64,000 nt of DNA from PFJX01 sp963713085 (GCA_963713085.1 CAVQKQ010000021.1:1-64000), one strand, 5' to 3'; shown: positions 8,332 to 16,896, counted from the stretch's first letter. The notes: generated by a model from the sequence alone, not told the origin. Program-made: numbers and translations.

Positions 8332-8838
8332 CTAATTACTGGCCACTGACCGACTGTGGTTCCAGTTCTCCATAAAGGCCAGAAGGTTGTCTTGCTTCAA
8401 CCGACCAGGGATGAACATGACGATCTCGCCGCTGGGGTCGTAGAGGTAGGAGGTCGGGAAGAAATCCACCGGGCCGACCTGACGAAAGAGGCTGTTCGGA
8501 TCGCGACGCGAGCCGCCGGCGATGATCGCTGTGACATTGAAGTCGTGTGTATTGGCTGATGCCGCCACGACGTTTGCATCGGGACCGTAGTCGAGGGCAA
8601 TGCCAATCACCACTACATCCTTGCGATTGTTGAGGTTATTGAGTAAGGGAACCTCATCCCAGTGCAACGGGCACCAGGGCGCAAAGAAGTTCACCAACAC
8701 CCATTTGCCATGGAAAGCGGACAACTGCACGGGTTTGCCGCCAACATCGGTGAACTGGAAGTCGATGGTTTTATCCGCGAAAGTGGGTGGTGACAGGAAC
8801 GCTGCCAGAGACAGCAATATGATATTGAGGGATTTCAT
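8332..8838 (-). CDS. Exported thioredoxin-fold (TlpA/ResA-like) protein lacking the second active-site Cys
   Basis: The product has 168 residues from ATG 8838, with TAAGGAAA just upstream. A signal peptide spans residues 1-21 (hydrophobic core NIILLSLAAFL, cleavage after TFA). The thioredoxin-like domain follows: GKWVLVNFFAPWC at 45-56, then the active-site tetrad C56-P-L-H59, so the usual C-x-x-C is C-x-x-H. A cis-Pro loop appears as FFPTSYLYD. Family members are periplasmic thiol reductases, for example in cytochrome c maturation; a single-Cys version could act as a peroxidase-like, monothiol or purely binding protein. It is isolated, with no obvious operon partner. Confidence 0.85.
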   Translation of the reverse strand: MKSLNIILLSLAAFLSPPTFADKTIDFQFTDVGGKPVQLSAFHGKWVLVNFFAPWCPLHWDEVPLLNNLNNRKDVVVIGIALDYGPDANVVAASANTHDFNVTAIIAGGSRRDPNSLFRQVGPVDFFPTSYLYDPSGEIVMFIPGRLKQDNLLAFMENWNHSRSVASN

Positions 8839-9809
8839 GGTTATTTCCTTAACCACCGTGAAGATGGCGAGAAAGACGGAAGAATTGCCGGCCGGTCGCC
8901 ACCGGATCGGTGACGGTACTCAGTTCGCAGGATCGGTAGGCTAAGCCCTGGATGGAAGTCAGCAATGGGTTGGCAACGGCTGGCGCGGATGCGTATTTGC
9001 GCGCGCGAGCATGGTTGTGGGAAGCGAGCATGAAATGCCGGGAGAACGGCGCCGCATGCGCAATGACGAGGGTTGCGGCGAGCAACCCTCGTCATTGATA
9101 AATATCGAATTCGATAAGGGCACAAGCTCCGCGGCCTGATCAGATCTCGAACGAACGGGACAAACAGGTTCGATCTGCCTTGCGAGTGCATCTTGGTCTC
9201 CACGTGGATGTCCTTGATGAGCACACAATTGAGCTTTCAGTAATGGGCGTCTGTACGCTAGCGGACTTATGGCTGGCGATATCCATCGCTGGGGCAATCA
9301 GGCAGTCAGTGCCGGGAGGCTGGTGTGGACGGCACCCCAACGGGGTTAGGATCCGGAATCGCCTGTTTAGGGAGGCGAGTAAAGCGATTCATAACAGGTC
9401 GCGTGCACTTCAAATGGATTTCAGCGGGACGCAGTGCTACGGCGTAGCTGGATGTCTCTTCTGGCTCGAATGTGTGAGTTTGCCTGATTGAGAAGCTGAC
9501 GAGCCATGAAGCCACTGAAGGGCTGGTTACCGCCACATTGTCGCCCCATACCTGCCGATCCACCACCAGCGGCAATGGCCGAAACACCGCCCTTCAATAG
9601 GGCCAACCCAATGGTCCGTTTCTCTGCCAACCGCAGACCCTCAAGTCACAACCCAATCTTGCCCTGCCAGCCAGATTCATTCCGCGTCTCCACGCCAGGA
9701 CAGATGACAACCGGTACCACCCGGCATTTTCCATATCCCCCGTACTAGAATGGCGCCTGTTTTCCACTGACCGGTTCTACCGCGCCGCTTGGCGCATCCC
9801 GGCACCGCC
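8839..9809. other. Nearly 1 kb without a supported gene
   Basis: Short open frames exist on both strands, but none has a good start site, codon pattern or recognisable family. The stretch contains a perfect hairpin at 9061-9097 and a 14-bp palindrome at 9103-9116. The stretch before 9810 holds the presumed promoter of the glycosyltransferase cluster. It may be a graveyard of decayed genes next to the scarred region on its left. Confidence 0.5.
9061..9097. repeat. Perfect 16-bp inverted repeat (hairpin)
   Basis: CAATGACGAGGGTTGC (9061-9076) pairs perfectly with 9082-9097 across a GGCGA loop. No T-run follows on either strand, so it is a poor classical terminator. A second palindrome, TATCGAATTCGATA, lies at 9103-9116, only five bases further on. 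Confidence 0.8.
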
Positions 9810-10799
9810 ATGCAAACCGACGCCTCCATCCGCATCTCCCTGATCGCGCCCATCTACAACGAGCGGGAGAACCTGCCCCACCTGGTGAGCCGCGTCGAGG
9901 AGGCCATGGCCCCGGTGACCGAGCCGTGGGAGTTCATCTGCATCGACGACGGCTCCCGGGATGGTTCGGCCCAGATCCTGGCGGACCTGGCCCGCACCCG
10001 GCCCTGGCTGCGGCCTTTGTATCTGCGCCGCAACTACGGCCAGTCCACCGCCATGCAGGCGGGCTTCGACGCGGCCCGGGGCGCGGTCCTGGCCACCCTG
10101 GACGGGGACCTGCAGAACGATCCGGCGGACATCCCCCGGCTGTTGAAGATGCTGGACGAGCGGCCTGAGATTGACATCATCTCCGGCTGGCGCAAGAACC
10201 GGCAGGACAAGGCCATGAGCCGCAAGCTGCCGTCCAAGATCGCCAACGCCCTGATCTCCAAGGTGACAGGGGTGAAGCTCCACGACTACGGCTGCTCCCT
10301 CAAGCTGTACCGCAGCGAGGCGGTGCGCTACGTGAAGATATACGGCGAGCTGCACCGCTTCATTCCGGCCCTGGCGCACGAGTTCGGCGCCAAGGTGATG
10401 GAGGCGGAGGTGACCCACCATGCCCGCACCATGGGCACCTCCAAGTACGGTATCGACCGAACCGTGCGGGTGTTCCTGGACCTGCTCTGGGTGAAGTTCC
10501 TGCTGCGTTTCCAGCACCGGCCCATGCATGCATTCGGTGGCATCGGCATGGCCATGCTGGTGCCGGCGACACTGATCCTGGGCTGGCTCACCATCGACAA
10601 GCTGGTGCTGGGTGCCAACATCGGCGGCCGACCACTGCTGATGCTGGGGGTGATGCTGGCCCTGATGGGCACCCAGTTCATCGGCATGGGCATCCTGGGC
10701 GAGATGCTGACCCGCATCTGGCACGAGCCGGCGGGCAAGAGCCAGTACCTGTTGCGGGAAGACGTGGTGGCCCGTGCAGATGCCCCGCCCCGGGCATGA
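9810..10799 (+). CDS. GT2 family glycosyltransferase (DPM1/ArnC-like), membrane-anchored
   Basis: The 329-residue protein has an N-terminal GT2 catalytic domain: SLIAPIYNERENLP at the start, CIDDGSRDGS with the nucleotide-binding Asp, and LDGDLQNDP containing the DxD-type motif. It ends with two hydrophobic helices (about residues 228-250 and 265-290). Such enzymes attach a sugar from a nucleotide donor to undecaprenyl phosphate on the cytoplasmic face. ATG 9810 is preferred to a TTG at 9789. It heads a cluster with two GT-C enzymes that use lipid-linked sugars, so it likely makes their donor, for lipid A, LPS or protein glycosylation. Confidence 0.9.
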   Translation: MQTDASIRISLIAPIYNERENLPHLVSRVEEAMAPVTEPWEFICIDDGSRDGSAQILADLARTRPWLRPLYLRRNYGQSTAMQAGFDAARGAVLATLDGDLQNDPADIPRLLKMLDERPEIDIISGWRKNRQDKAMSRKLPSKIANALISKVTGVKLHDYGCSLKLYRSEAVRYVKIYGELHRFIPALAHEFGAKVMEAEVTHHARTMGTSKYGIDRTVRVFLDLLWVKFLLRFQHRPMHAFGGIGMAMLVPATLILGWLTIDKLVLGANIGGRPLLMLGVMLALMGTQFIGMGILGEMLTRIWHEPAGKSQYLLREDVVARADAPPRA

Positions 10800-10811
10800 G
10801 CAGGGTATTTT

Positions 10812-10928
10812 CCCTCTCCCCCCGGGAGAGGGTGTCCGCAGGACGGGTGAGGGAACGCGGGTTCCAAGCGCCAATATGGGTAGCGAAAGCGTGCTCCCTC
10901 ACCCCGGCCCTCTCCCGGGGGGAGAGGG
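10812..10928. repeat. Palindromic intergenic repeat pair (REP-like)
   Basis: Two 21-bp arms, CCCTCTCCCCCCGGGAGAGGG at 10812-10832 in its first part and the exact reverse complement at 10908-10928, face each other. The inner stretches (GGGTGAGGGA and TCCCTCACCC) also pair. Such C/T-rich palindromes are common dispersed intergenic elements in proteobacteria. The right arm ends 12 bp before the next gene and would lie in its leader. Confidence 0.8.
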
Positions 10929-10940
10929 GGTAATACGGCC

Positions 10941-12482
10941 ATGAGCCTGGCCCGGATCCAGATGCCCGATTCCCTGGCCGGACGCCTGCTGCTGTTCGCC
11001 GCCCTGGCCATGCCCTTTATCGGCATGGCGGGCTTTCCCCTGTTCGATCTGGACGAGGGGGCCTTCACCGCCTCCACCACCGAGATGTTCCTGCGCGGCG
11101 ACTTCCTGGCCACCTGGCTGCACGGCGTGCCGCGCACCGACAAGCCGATACTGTCCTACTGGCTCCAGGCCGCCTCGGTCGACCTGCTGGGCTTCGACGA
11201 ATTCGGCTTCCGGCTGCCTTCGGCCCTCGCGGCCTGCCTTTGGATTTTGCTCACCTACTTGTTCACCGCCCGGATGGCGGGCAAGGCCACCGGTACCCTG
11301 GCGGCGGTGATTGTCGCCACTGCACTGGGCACCCTGATCATCGCCAAGGCCGCCACCGCCGACGCCCTGCTCAACCTGCTGCTGGCCACCGCCGGCTACG
11401 CCGCCTGGCTCTGGCTGGACACCCGTGAGGCCAGGTGGCGCGCTCTGGCCTGGGCCGCCATGGGCCTTGGGTTCATGACCAAGGGCCCGGTGGCGCTGCT
11501 GATCCCCGCCGGCACCCTGACTGTGTTCTGCCTGCTGGCCAGGGATTGGGCCGCCCTGCGCGGCTTCCTGTTCCATCCCCGTTCCTGGCTGCTTTTCCTG
11601 GCCATCGCCGTTCCCTGGTTCGCGGTGCTGACCTGGCGCGAGGGCAGCGACTTCGTGCTGGGCTTCTTCCTCAAGCACAACCTGGGGCGCTTCTCCGAGC
11701 CCATGGAAGGCCACGGCGGCAGGCCCTTCTATTACCTGCCGGTGCTGGTGCTGACCCTGCTGCCATTCACCGGCCTGCTTGGCGTGCTGGGTGCCCGCAT
11801 CCGGGAGGCCTGGGCGGTGCCCTGGGTGCGCTTCGGCCTGATCTGGTTCGGGCTGGTGTTCGCCCTGTTCTCCGCCTCGGGCACCAAGCTGCCCCACTAC
11901 CTCTATTACGGCTACGCAGGACTGGTGCCAGCAATGGCCTGGGCCGCCGGGCAAACGCGCCGGGCCTGGCCGGTGCTGCTGGTGGCGGCCCTGCAGTTCG
12001 CCCTGCTCCTGGCCCTGCCCTACCTGCTGCACGCCTATGCCGGCCAGGTCAACGAGCACTACCGCGCCGCCATGGCCGAGTTGGATGTCCGCTTCGGCCT
12101 AGTCTACCGGGTCATCTTCGCGGCGGGCCTGGCCCTGGCCCTGGCCAGCCTGGCGCTGAAACGCATTTCCCTGGCCGACCGGGCCGGTTTCCTGGGCGTG
12201 TTCGCGGGCCTGGGCATCTCCCTGCTGCTGCTGCCCACCATGGGCTGGATGCTGCAGGAGCCGGTGCGCCAGGCCGGCATCGCGGCCCGCGGCCTGAGCG
12301 GCCCCCTGGTCATGGCGGACATGAACCAGCCCAGCTTCCAGACCTACGCCCACCGCCAGGTGGAACGCCGGGCGCCGCGCCCCGGCGACGTGGTGCTTGT
12401 CCCCACGCGCAAACTGGCGGACCTGCCGCCCAACGACCCCATCGGCCAGTTCCGGGATTTGAGCCTGGTGCGGGTGCGATGA
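10941..12482 (+). CDS. GT-C (GT39/ArnT-like) membrane glycosyltransferase
   Basis: The product has 513 residues and roughly a dozen hydrophobic segments. The first periplasmic loop carries the catalytic acidic motif FDLDEGAFTASTTEM and the RTDKPILSYWLQ strip typical of ArnT/PMT-type enzymes. These transfer sugars from polyprenyl-phosphate donors to lipid A, other lipids or proteins on the periplasmic side. The C-terminal ~100 residues form a soluble tail. It follows the GT2 gene by 141 bp that contain a palindromic repeat. It is not necessarily aminoarabinose-specific; no other arn genes are nearby. Confidence 0.87.
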   Translation: MSLARIQMPDSLAGRLLLFAALAMPFIGMAGFPLFDLDEGAFTASTTEMFLRGDFLATWLHGVPRTDKPILSYWLQAASVDLLGFDEFGFRLPSALAACLWILLTYLFTARMAGKATGTLAAVIVATALGTLIIAKAATADALLNLLLATAGYAAWLWLDTREARWRALAWAAMGLGFMTKGPVALLIPAGTLTVFCLLARDWAALRGFLFHPRSWLLFLAIAVPWFAVLTWREGSDFVLGFFLKHNLGRFSEPMEGHGGRPFYYLPVLVLTLLPFTGLLGVLGARIREAWAVPWVRFGLIWFGLVFALFSASGTKLPHYLYYGYAGLVPAMAWAAGQTRRAWPVLLVAALQFALLLALPYLLHAYAGQVNEHYRAAMAELDVRFGLVYRVIFAAGLALALASLALKRISLADRAGFLGVFAGLGISLLLLPTMGWMLQEPVRQAGIAARGLSGPLVMADMNQPSFQTYAHRQVERRAPRPGDVVLVPTRKLADLPPNDPIGQFRDLSLVRVR

Positions 12483-12570
12483 ACCGGTTCGCCGCCACAC
12501 CCGTCCCCCTTAGCTTGACCTCGCCCAGGGTCCGGCTGCCGCCCGTCCCGGCCCTAACCCGGAGGTCCGT

Positions 12571-14061
12571 ATGAACGCACTGCCGCGCCGACCCTGGTTC
12601 CTGCTCATCGCCGCCCTGGCCCTGCTCACCCTCTGGCGCCTGTGGGCACGGCAGCATGCCGACGTGGAGCTGTTCTTCGACGAGGCCTATTACTGGGCCT
12701 GGTCGCGGGACCTGGACTGGGGCTACTACTCCAAGCCGCCCATGGTGGCCTGGCTGATCCGCCTGGGCACGACGCTGTTCGGCAATACCGAGTTCGGGGT
12801 GCGTTCCCCCGCCGCCCTGCTCTACCCCGCCACTTCAGTGGTCCTGTTTATGCTGGGGCGCCGGCTGTTCGCGGAATCGCCAAAGCGGGACGCCGTCGCC
12901 CTGACCGGCGCCCTCACCTTCGCCACCCTGCCGATGATCGGCTTCGCCACCTGGTTCGTCACGACCGACGCCCCCCTGCTGTTCTTCTGGTCCCTGGCCC
13001 TGCTGTTCTATGTGCGGGCCCTGGACAGCGACGCCTGGCGCGACTGGCTGCTGCTGGGCGGGGCCCTGGGACTGGGCATGATGAGCAAGTACAGCCTGGT
13101 GTTCTTCGCGCCCTGCATGCTGGCGCACCTGGCGCTGACCGGCCGGCTGATCAGACAACTGCGCAACCCCCGTCTCTACGCCGCCGCCGGACTGGCCCTG
13201 GCCATCGTCGTACCCAACCTGCTGTGGAACGCCGCCCACCAGTTCGCCAGCTTCAAGCACACCGCGGAGATCTCCCAAGTGGACCGGGCCACCTTCAAGT
13301 TCGGCAACATGCTGGCCTTCGTGGCGGCCCAGTTCGGCCTGTTCGGCCCCATCCTGCTGGGCGGGCTGGTCCTGGCGGTGATGCGGCGCCGGCCCGTGTG
13401 GCGGGACAACGCCCTGACCCTGCTGGCCTGCTTCACCTTCACCCCCCTGATCCTGTTCACTGGCCTGGCCTTCACCTCCCGGGCCTTCGCCAACTGGGCG
13501 GCCTTTTCCTACGTGGCCGCCGCCCCGCTGATCGCCGCCCTCTGGATCCACGCCGGCCGGCGGCGGCTGCTTGCGGCCGGCATCGCCCTCAACCTGCTGA
13601 TCGGCGCCTTCCTTTTTCACTATCATGATTTTGCAAATCTGGCCGGGATCCAGCTCAGCCGCAAGACCGACCCTTACCACCGGGTAAAGGGGTGGCGCGC
13701 CCTGGGCGAGGCCGTGGCCGTGGAACTGGCGGCTTACCCCGACGCGCGGCTGGCGGGTGAGAACCGGGACATGCTGGCGGAACTGGGCTTCTACGCCGGC
13801 CGCACCGTCTCCAGCGCCCTGCATCCCCTGATCCACAACCCCAGCGGCCGGATCAGCAACCACTACGCCCTCACCGCGGACATCCGCGACCATCCCCAGG
13901 GCGAGTTCCTGTTCGTCTCCGACACCGATCATCCCGACCTGGCCCCCGCGGTATTCCGCGAGGCCACCCGCATCACCACGGTCCGGGTGCCCCTCTACCC
14001 GGGCTACGACCGGGTCGCCTATCTCTGGCTGGCCCGGGACTACCAGGGCGCCCATAGGTAG
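12571..14061 (+). CDS. GT-C (GT39 family) membrane glycosyltransferase
   Basis: This 496-residue integral membrane protein has a first-loop FFDEAYYWAWSRDLDWGYYS motif containing the acidic pair, the YSKPPMVAWLI strip, and multiple helices up to about residue 360. These mark the PMT_2/GT39 group. A soluble periplasmic domain forms the last ~130 residues. ATG 12571 has a clear GGAGG site. It lies 88 bp downstream of the other GT-C gene and is probably co-transcribed. Together with the GT2 enzyme it suggests sugar decoration of lipid A, LPS or an exported protein; the acceptor cannot be deduced. Confidence 0.88.
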   Translation: MNALPRRPWFLLIAALALLTLWRLWARQHADVELFFDEAYYWAWSRDLDWGYYSKPPMVAWLIRLGTTLFGNTEFGVRSPAALLYPATSVVLFMLGRRLFAESPKRDAVALTGALTFATLPMIGFATWFVTTDAPLLFFWSLALLFYVRALDSDAWRDWLLLGGALGLGMMSKYSLVFFAPCMLAHLALTGRLIRQLRNPRLYAAAGLALAIVVPNLLWNAAHQFASFKHTAEISQVDRATFKFGNMLAFVAAQFGLFGPILLGGLVLAVMRRRPVWRDNALTLLACFTFTPLILFTGLAFTSRAFANWAAFSYVAAAPLIAALWIHAGRRRLLAAGIALNLLIGAFLFHYHDFANLAGIQLSRKTDPYHRVKGWRALGEAVAVELAAYPDARLAGENRDMLAELGFYAGRTVSSALHPLIHNPSGRISNHYALTADIRDHPQGEFLFVSDTDHPDLAPAVFREATRITTVRVPLYPGYDRVAYLWLARDYQGAHR

Positions 14062-14210
14062 TGATACGCCCTTTGGGCATTGGCGCCCCTGGTCCAGGGC
14101 GGCCATTTTCCGAGCGAGGTGGTGTGTTCCGGGTATGCGGTGGTGATCAGCGCATGGCCCACTGGCTGAAGCCGGGGCCGGACCGTCGAGCCAGGGTGAA
14201 ATAGAAAACC

Positions 14211-14243
14211 CGCCGGCCTGAACCTTGCTGGATCAGGCCGGCG
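14211..14243 (-). terminator. Terminator of the DsrC-like gene
   Basis: A perfect 11-bp stem (CGCCGGCCTGA at 14211-14221 with 14233-14243) has an 11-base loop. On the minus strand it is followed by GGGTTTTCTATTTC. It lies 17 bp after the DsrC-like stop codon. Confidence 0.75.
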
Positions 14244-14260
14244 AGGACCTTACGGTCCGC

Positions 14261-14608
14261 CTATTGCATGTAGGACTTGGCTTCCTCGCCGGGGTTGGGC
14301 AGGCCCGCCACGCGCCACAGGCCGCGGCAGCTGCCGAACAGCTTGTGGGCCTTGTGCCGGTCCAGGCCGGCGGCGCGGCACACCAGCCGCATCACCGGCA
14401 GGGAGCCATTGAGGAAATACTTGCCGCGCACGTGGTTGATGACTTCCCAGTGCTTGGTGGTGAGCAGGTTCATCCCATCCGCATCGGCGATGCGCTGGGC
14501 GAGGTCGTAAGACCAGCGATCGGGTTCGACGAGAAAACCGTCGTCATCGAACCAGTGGCCGACATCATCGAGTGGGTAAGCGGTTGCGGCTGCGGTAGAT
14601 GCGTTCAT
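14261..14608 (-). CDS. DsrC/TusE-like protein without the C-terminal cysteines
   Basis: The 115-residue protein is clearly of the DsrC/TusE fold: GFLVEPDRWSYDLAQRIA, LTTKHWEVINHVRGKYF and the C-terminal AGLPNPG arm. DsrC proteins carry sulfur on two arm cysteines (one in the ...C-K-x-AGLP context, one penultimate) and shuttle it to or from sulfite reductase; TusE keeps the last one. Here Trp98 sits where the inner Cys should be and the tail ends in EEAKSYMQ, so both are absent. Remaining cysteines are C77 and C94. It is divergent from a CysB-like regulator 211 bp away. Perhaps it is a regulatory or structural paralogue rather than a sulfur carrier. Confidence 0.87.
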   Translation of the reverse strand: MNASTAAATAYPLDDVGHWFDDDGFLVEPDRWSYDLAQRIADADGMNLLTTKHWEVINHVRGKYFLNGSLPVMRLVCRAAGLDRHKAHKLFGSCRGLWRVAGLPNPGEEAKSYMQ

Positions 14609-14720
14609 GTCGATGTCTCATCCGGGGTATTGGAGCAGTCAGGTTAGCCGCCCATACCCACGCAGTGAAATCACTCGTGGGCATGAGAAGCAAACTCCGG
14701 GTTATGACTCGGCGCGATAT

Positions 14721-14764
14721 AGTCCACACCGAGTCCACACCGAGTCCACCCAGAGTCCACACCG
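14721..14764. repeat. Four direct 11-bp repeats upstream of the CysB-like gene
   Basis: AGTCCACACCG occurs at 14721, 14732 and 14754, with a variant copy at 14743 (AGTCCACCCAG). Spacing is exactly 11 bp, about one helical turn, so all copies would face the same side of the DNA. The array lies between the divergent DsrC-like and CysB-like genes, about 55 bp before the latter. Confidence 0.85.
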
Positions 14765-14819
14765 ACCGCCCGTACCAACAGCATCGACCTCCGGCATCGA
14801 CTCAATGAGGAGTCCGTCC

Positions 14820-15794
14820 ATGCAATTGCAACAACTGCGTTACCTCCTGGCCCTGGCCCGCAGCGGCTTCAACGTCACCGGCGCGGCCGAGCGGGTGTTC
14901 AAGAGCCAGCCCGGCGTGAGCAAGCAGCTCCGGTTGCTGGAGGAGGAACTGGGCGTGCCCCTGTTCGAGCGGGCCGGCCGCCACATCATCGGCCTGACCC
15001 CCGCCGGACGCGCCGTGATGGAACTGGCCGAATCCACCCTGGCCAACGTCGAGGCCATCCACCGCGCGGCCCAGGATTTCGGCGATCCCGGCCAGGGCGA
15101 CCTGTCCATCGCCACCACCCACACCCAGGCCCGCTACGTGTTGCCGGCGGTGATCCGGTCTTTCCGGCGGCGCTGGCCGGAGGTGAGCCTGCACCTGCAT
15201 CAGGGCAGCCCGGCGCAGATCGCCGAATTGGCGGCCAGCGGCGCGGTGGACTTCGCCATCGCCACCGAATCCCTGCACTTGTTCGACGAGCTGGTGATGC
15301 TGCCCTGCTACCGCTGGAACCGCGCGGTAGTGGTTCCGCTCGGCCACCCGCTGGAGGCCGAAACGCCGCTCACCCTGTCGGCGGTGGCGCGCCATCCCAT
15401 CCTCACCTATGTATTCGGCTTCACCGACCGATCCCATATCAACGCCGCCTTCCAGCGCGAGGGGCTGGAGCCCCGCGTGGCCCTCACCGCCACCGACGCG
15501 GACGTGATCAAGACCTATATCCGCCTGGGCCTGGGCGTGGGCATCCTGGCGGCCATGGCCAAGGACGACGACCTGGATCAGGACCTGGCGTTCCTCGACG
15601 CCGCCCACCTGTTCGAACCCAGCGTCACCAAGATCGGCTTCCGCAAGGGGCTGTTCCTGCGCGCCTGCCACTACGATTTCATCCAGGCCTTCGCACACCA
15701 CCTCGACCCCGAACTGGTGGATCGCGCCGCCGTAGAGTCCACGCCCGAGGCGCGCGCGGCCCTGTTCGGCGACGTGCGGATACGGGACTACTGA
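14820..15794 (+). CDS. cysB: CysB-like LysR-family regulator
   Basis: The 324-residue LysR-type activator resembles CysB/Cbl: MQLQQLRYLLALA opens the winged helix, and AERVFKSQPGVSKQLRLLEEELG covers the recognition helix (residues about 24-46). The effector domain (about 90-300) has the TTHTQARYVLP strip diagnostic of the CysB group. CysB senses N-acetylserine and activates sulfate uptake and assimilation genes such as the sbp-cysTW operon at the left end. ATG 14820 has GAGGAG upstream. It is divergent from the DsrC-like gene, with four 11-bp repeats in between, so it may control that gene too. Cbl is the alternative name. Confidence 0.85.
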   Translation: MQLQQLRYLLALARSGFNVTGAAERVFKSQPGVSKQLRLLEEELGVPLFERAGRHIIGLTPAGRAVMELAESTLANVEAIHRAAQDFGDPGQGDLSIATTHTQARYVLPAVIRSFRRRWPEVSLHLHQGSPAQIAELAASGAVDFAIATESLHLFDELVMLPCYRWNRAVVVPLGHPLEAETPLTLSAVARHPILTYVFGFTDRSHINAAFQREGLEPRVALTATDADVIKTYIRLGLGVGILAAMAKDDDLDQDLAFLDAAHLFEPSVTKIGFRKGLFLRACHYDFIQAFAHHLDPELVDRAAVESTPEARAALFGDVRIRDY

Positions 15795-15811
15795 GCTGGG
15801 TGTAATCAGAG

Positions 15812-16894
15812 TCAGGCCCGGCCCCAGGCCGCGAACAGCGGGTCGGAATAGCCCCGCTGTTCGATGTACTTGTCATCCGCCGGGCGCCGTACGCCGCGCA
15901 GGGTCTCGGTATGCAGGTCGGTGAAACCGGCCCCGACGAGCAGGCTCGACACCAGTGCCAGGCGTTCGAAGGGATGAAGTTCGGTCCAGATGCGCACCGC
16001 CTTGGTGGGAAACCAGCGGTCCGAAAAACTCACCACGAACACGCCGCCGGGCTTCAGCACGCGCCGGACCTCCGCCACCACGGCCGCCGGATCCAGCAGG
16101 TATTCGATGGAAGCGGTGCACAGGGCCAGCTCGAACTGGCCGTCGGACCAGGGCAGGCCGGTGCGGACGTTGAGGTCCTTCGTCACCCGTTCCGTCAGGC
16201 GCCGGTTCGACGCCAGTTCCGTCTCGTTCATGCCCAGGCCCGCCACATGCAGATCGACGGGCTGCTCCGGCAGATGGCTGGTCCAGCTCGTCATCAGGTC
16301 CAGTACCCGCATGCCGGGACCCAGGAAACGGCCGTAAAGGCGGCTGATCTCCGCCCGGCAGGCGGCATCCAGATGGTGGGTGAAACGGGGCTCGGCATAG
16401 AACTCGCTGTCGCAGATCCCGTCCTGGCATTCGAAGCCGCCGGGCGCCAGGAAGGTGGTGCCGGGGTCCGATGGCGGCACCTGGAGCCCCGGGCCGTCGA
16501 ACAGTTCCGCCAGGGACAGACCGGCCATCGCCTCCAAGTCTGTAGGGTGCAGCACCAGGCGCGCCGGCATGCCGGCCAGGGGATGGTTGGGATCCACCCG
16601 TAGGTGGCCGTCCTCCACGGCCAGAAGGCGCACCGGGCGCAGGTCCCGGCCCCCCTCTGACAATTCGGCGAACGCCAGGCGCGGATAGAAGCGTCCGGGC
16701 AAGGGCGGGACGTGCAATCGGAAGCTGCCGGCCGGCAATACGAACGCGGCTTGGCCCCGGGGCTGGCACCAGGGCGCGGGGTCCAGCTCGGCCCTACCAA
16801 ACTCCGCCAGCTGCAGGGCGCCGTCGTTGACCACCAGGCGATCCACGTGGACCGCCGCCGGGGATTGCCATTCCAGACGTGCTTCCACCGCCAT
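15812..16894 (-). CDS. SAM-dependent methyltransferase with an N-terminal FKBP/SlyD-like segment
   Basis: The product has 360 residues. The second half is a class I methyltransferase of the type 11 kind: VLDLMTSWTSHLP in the motif I region, FELALCTASIEYLLDP in motif II/III and AEVRRVLKPGGVFVVSFSDR. Residues 65-116 resemble the C-terminal part of SlyD-type FKBP prolyl isomerases: RFYPRLAFAELSE, an RVDPNHPLAGMP strip and a following beta strand. The substrate is unknown. ATG 16894 sits inside the overlap with the sfsA stop, five bases after GGAG, so the two are translationally coupled. Confidence 0.8.
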   Translation of the reverse strand: MAVEARLEWQSPAAVHVDRLVVNDGALQLAEFGRAELDPAPWCQPRGQAAFVLPAGSFRLHVPPLPGRFYPRLAFAELSEGGRDLRPVRLLAVEDGHLRVDPNHPLAGMPARLVLHPTDLEAMAGLSLAELFDGPGLQVPPSDPGTTFLAPGGFECQDGICDSEFYAEPRFTHHLDAACRAEISRLYGRFLGPGMRVLDLMTSWTSHLPEQPVDLHVAGLGMNETELASNRRLTERVTKDLNVRTGLPWSDGQFELALCTASIEYLLDPAAVVAEVRRVLKPGGVFVVSFSDRWFPTKAVRIWTELHPFERLALVSSLLVGAGFTDLHTETLRGVRRPADDKYIEQRGYSDPLFAAWGRA

Positions 16895-16896
16895 GA

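Noticed and set aside
9061..9097. Perfect hairpin considered as an integron attC site or terminator
   Set aside because: There are no attC core-site sequences or integrase nearby, and no T-run or gene end beside it.
9180..9491. A 103-residue plus-strand open frame in the gene-poor stretch
   Set aside because: No family likeness, poor ribosome-binding site, and the sequence lacks the GC-biased codon pattern of neighbouring genes.
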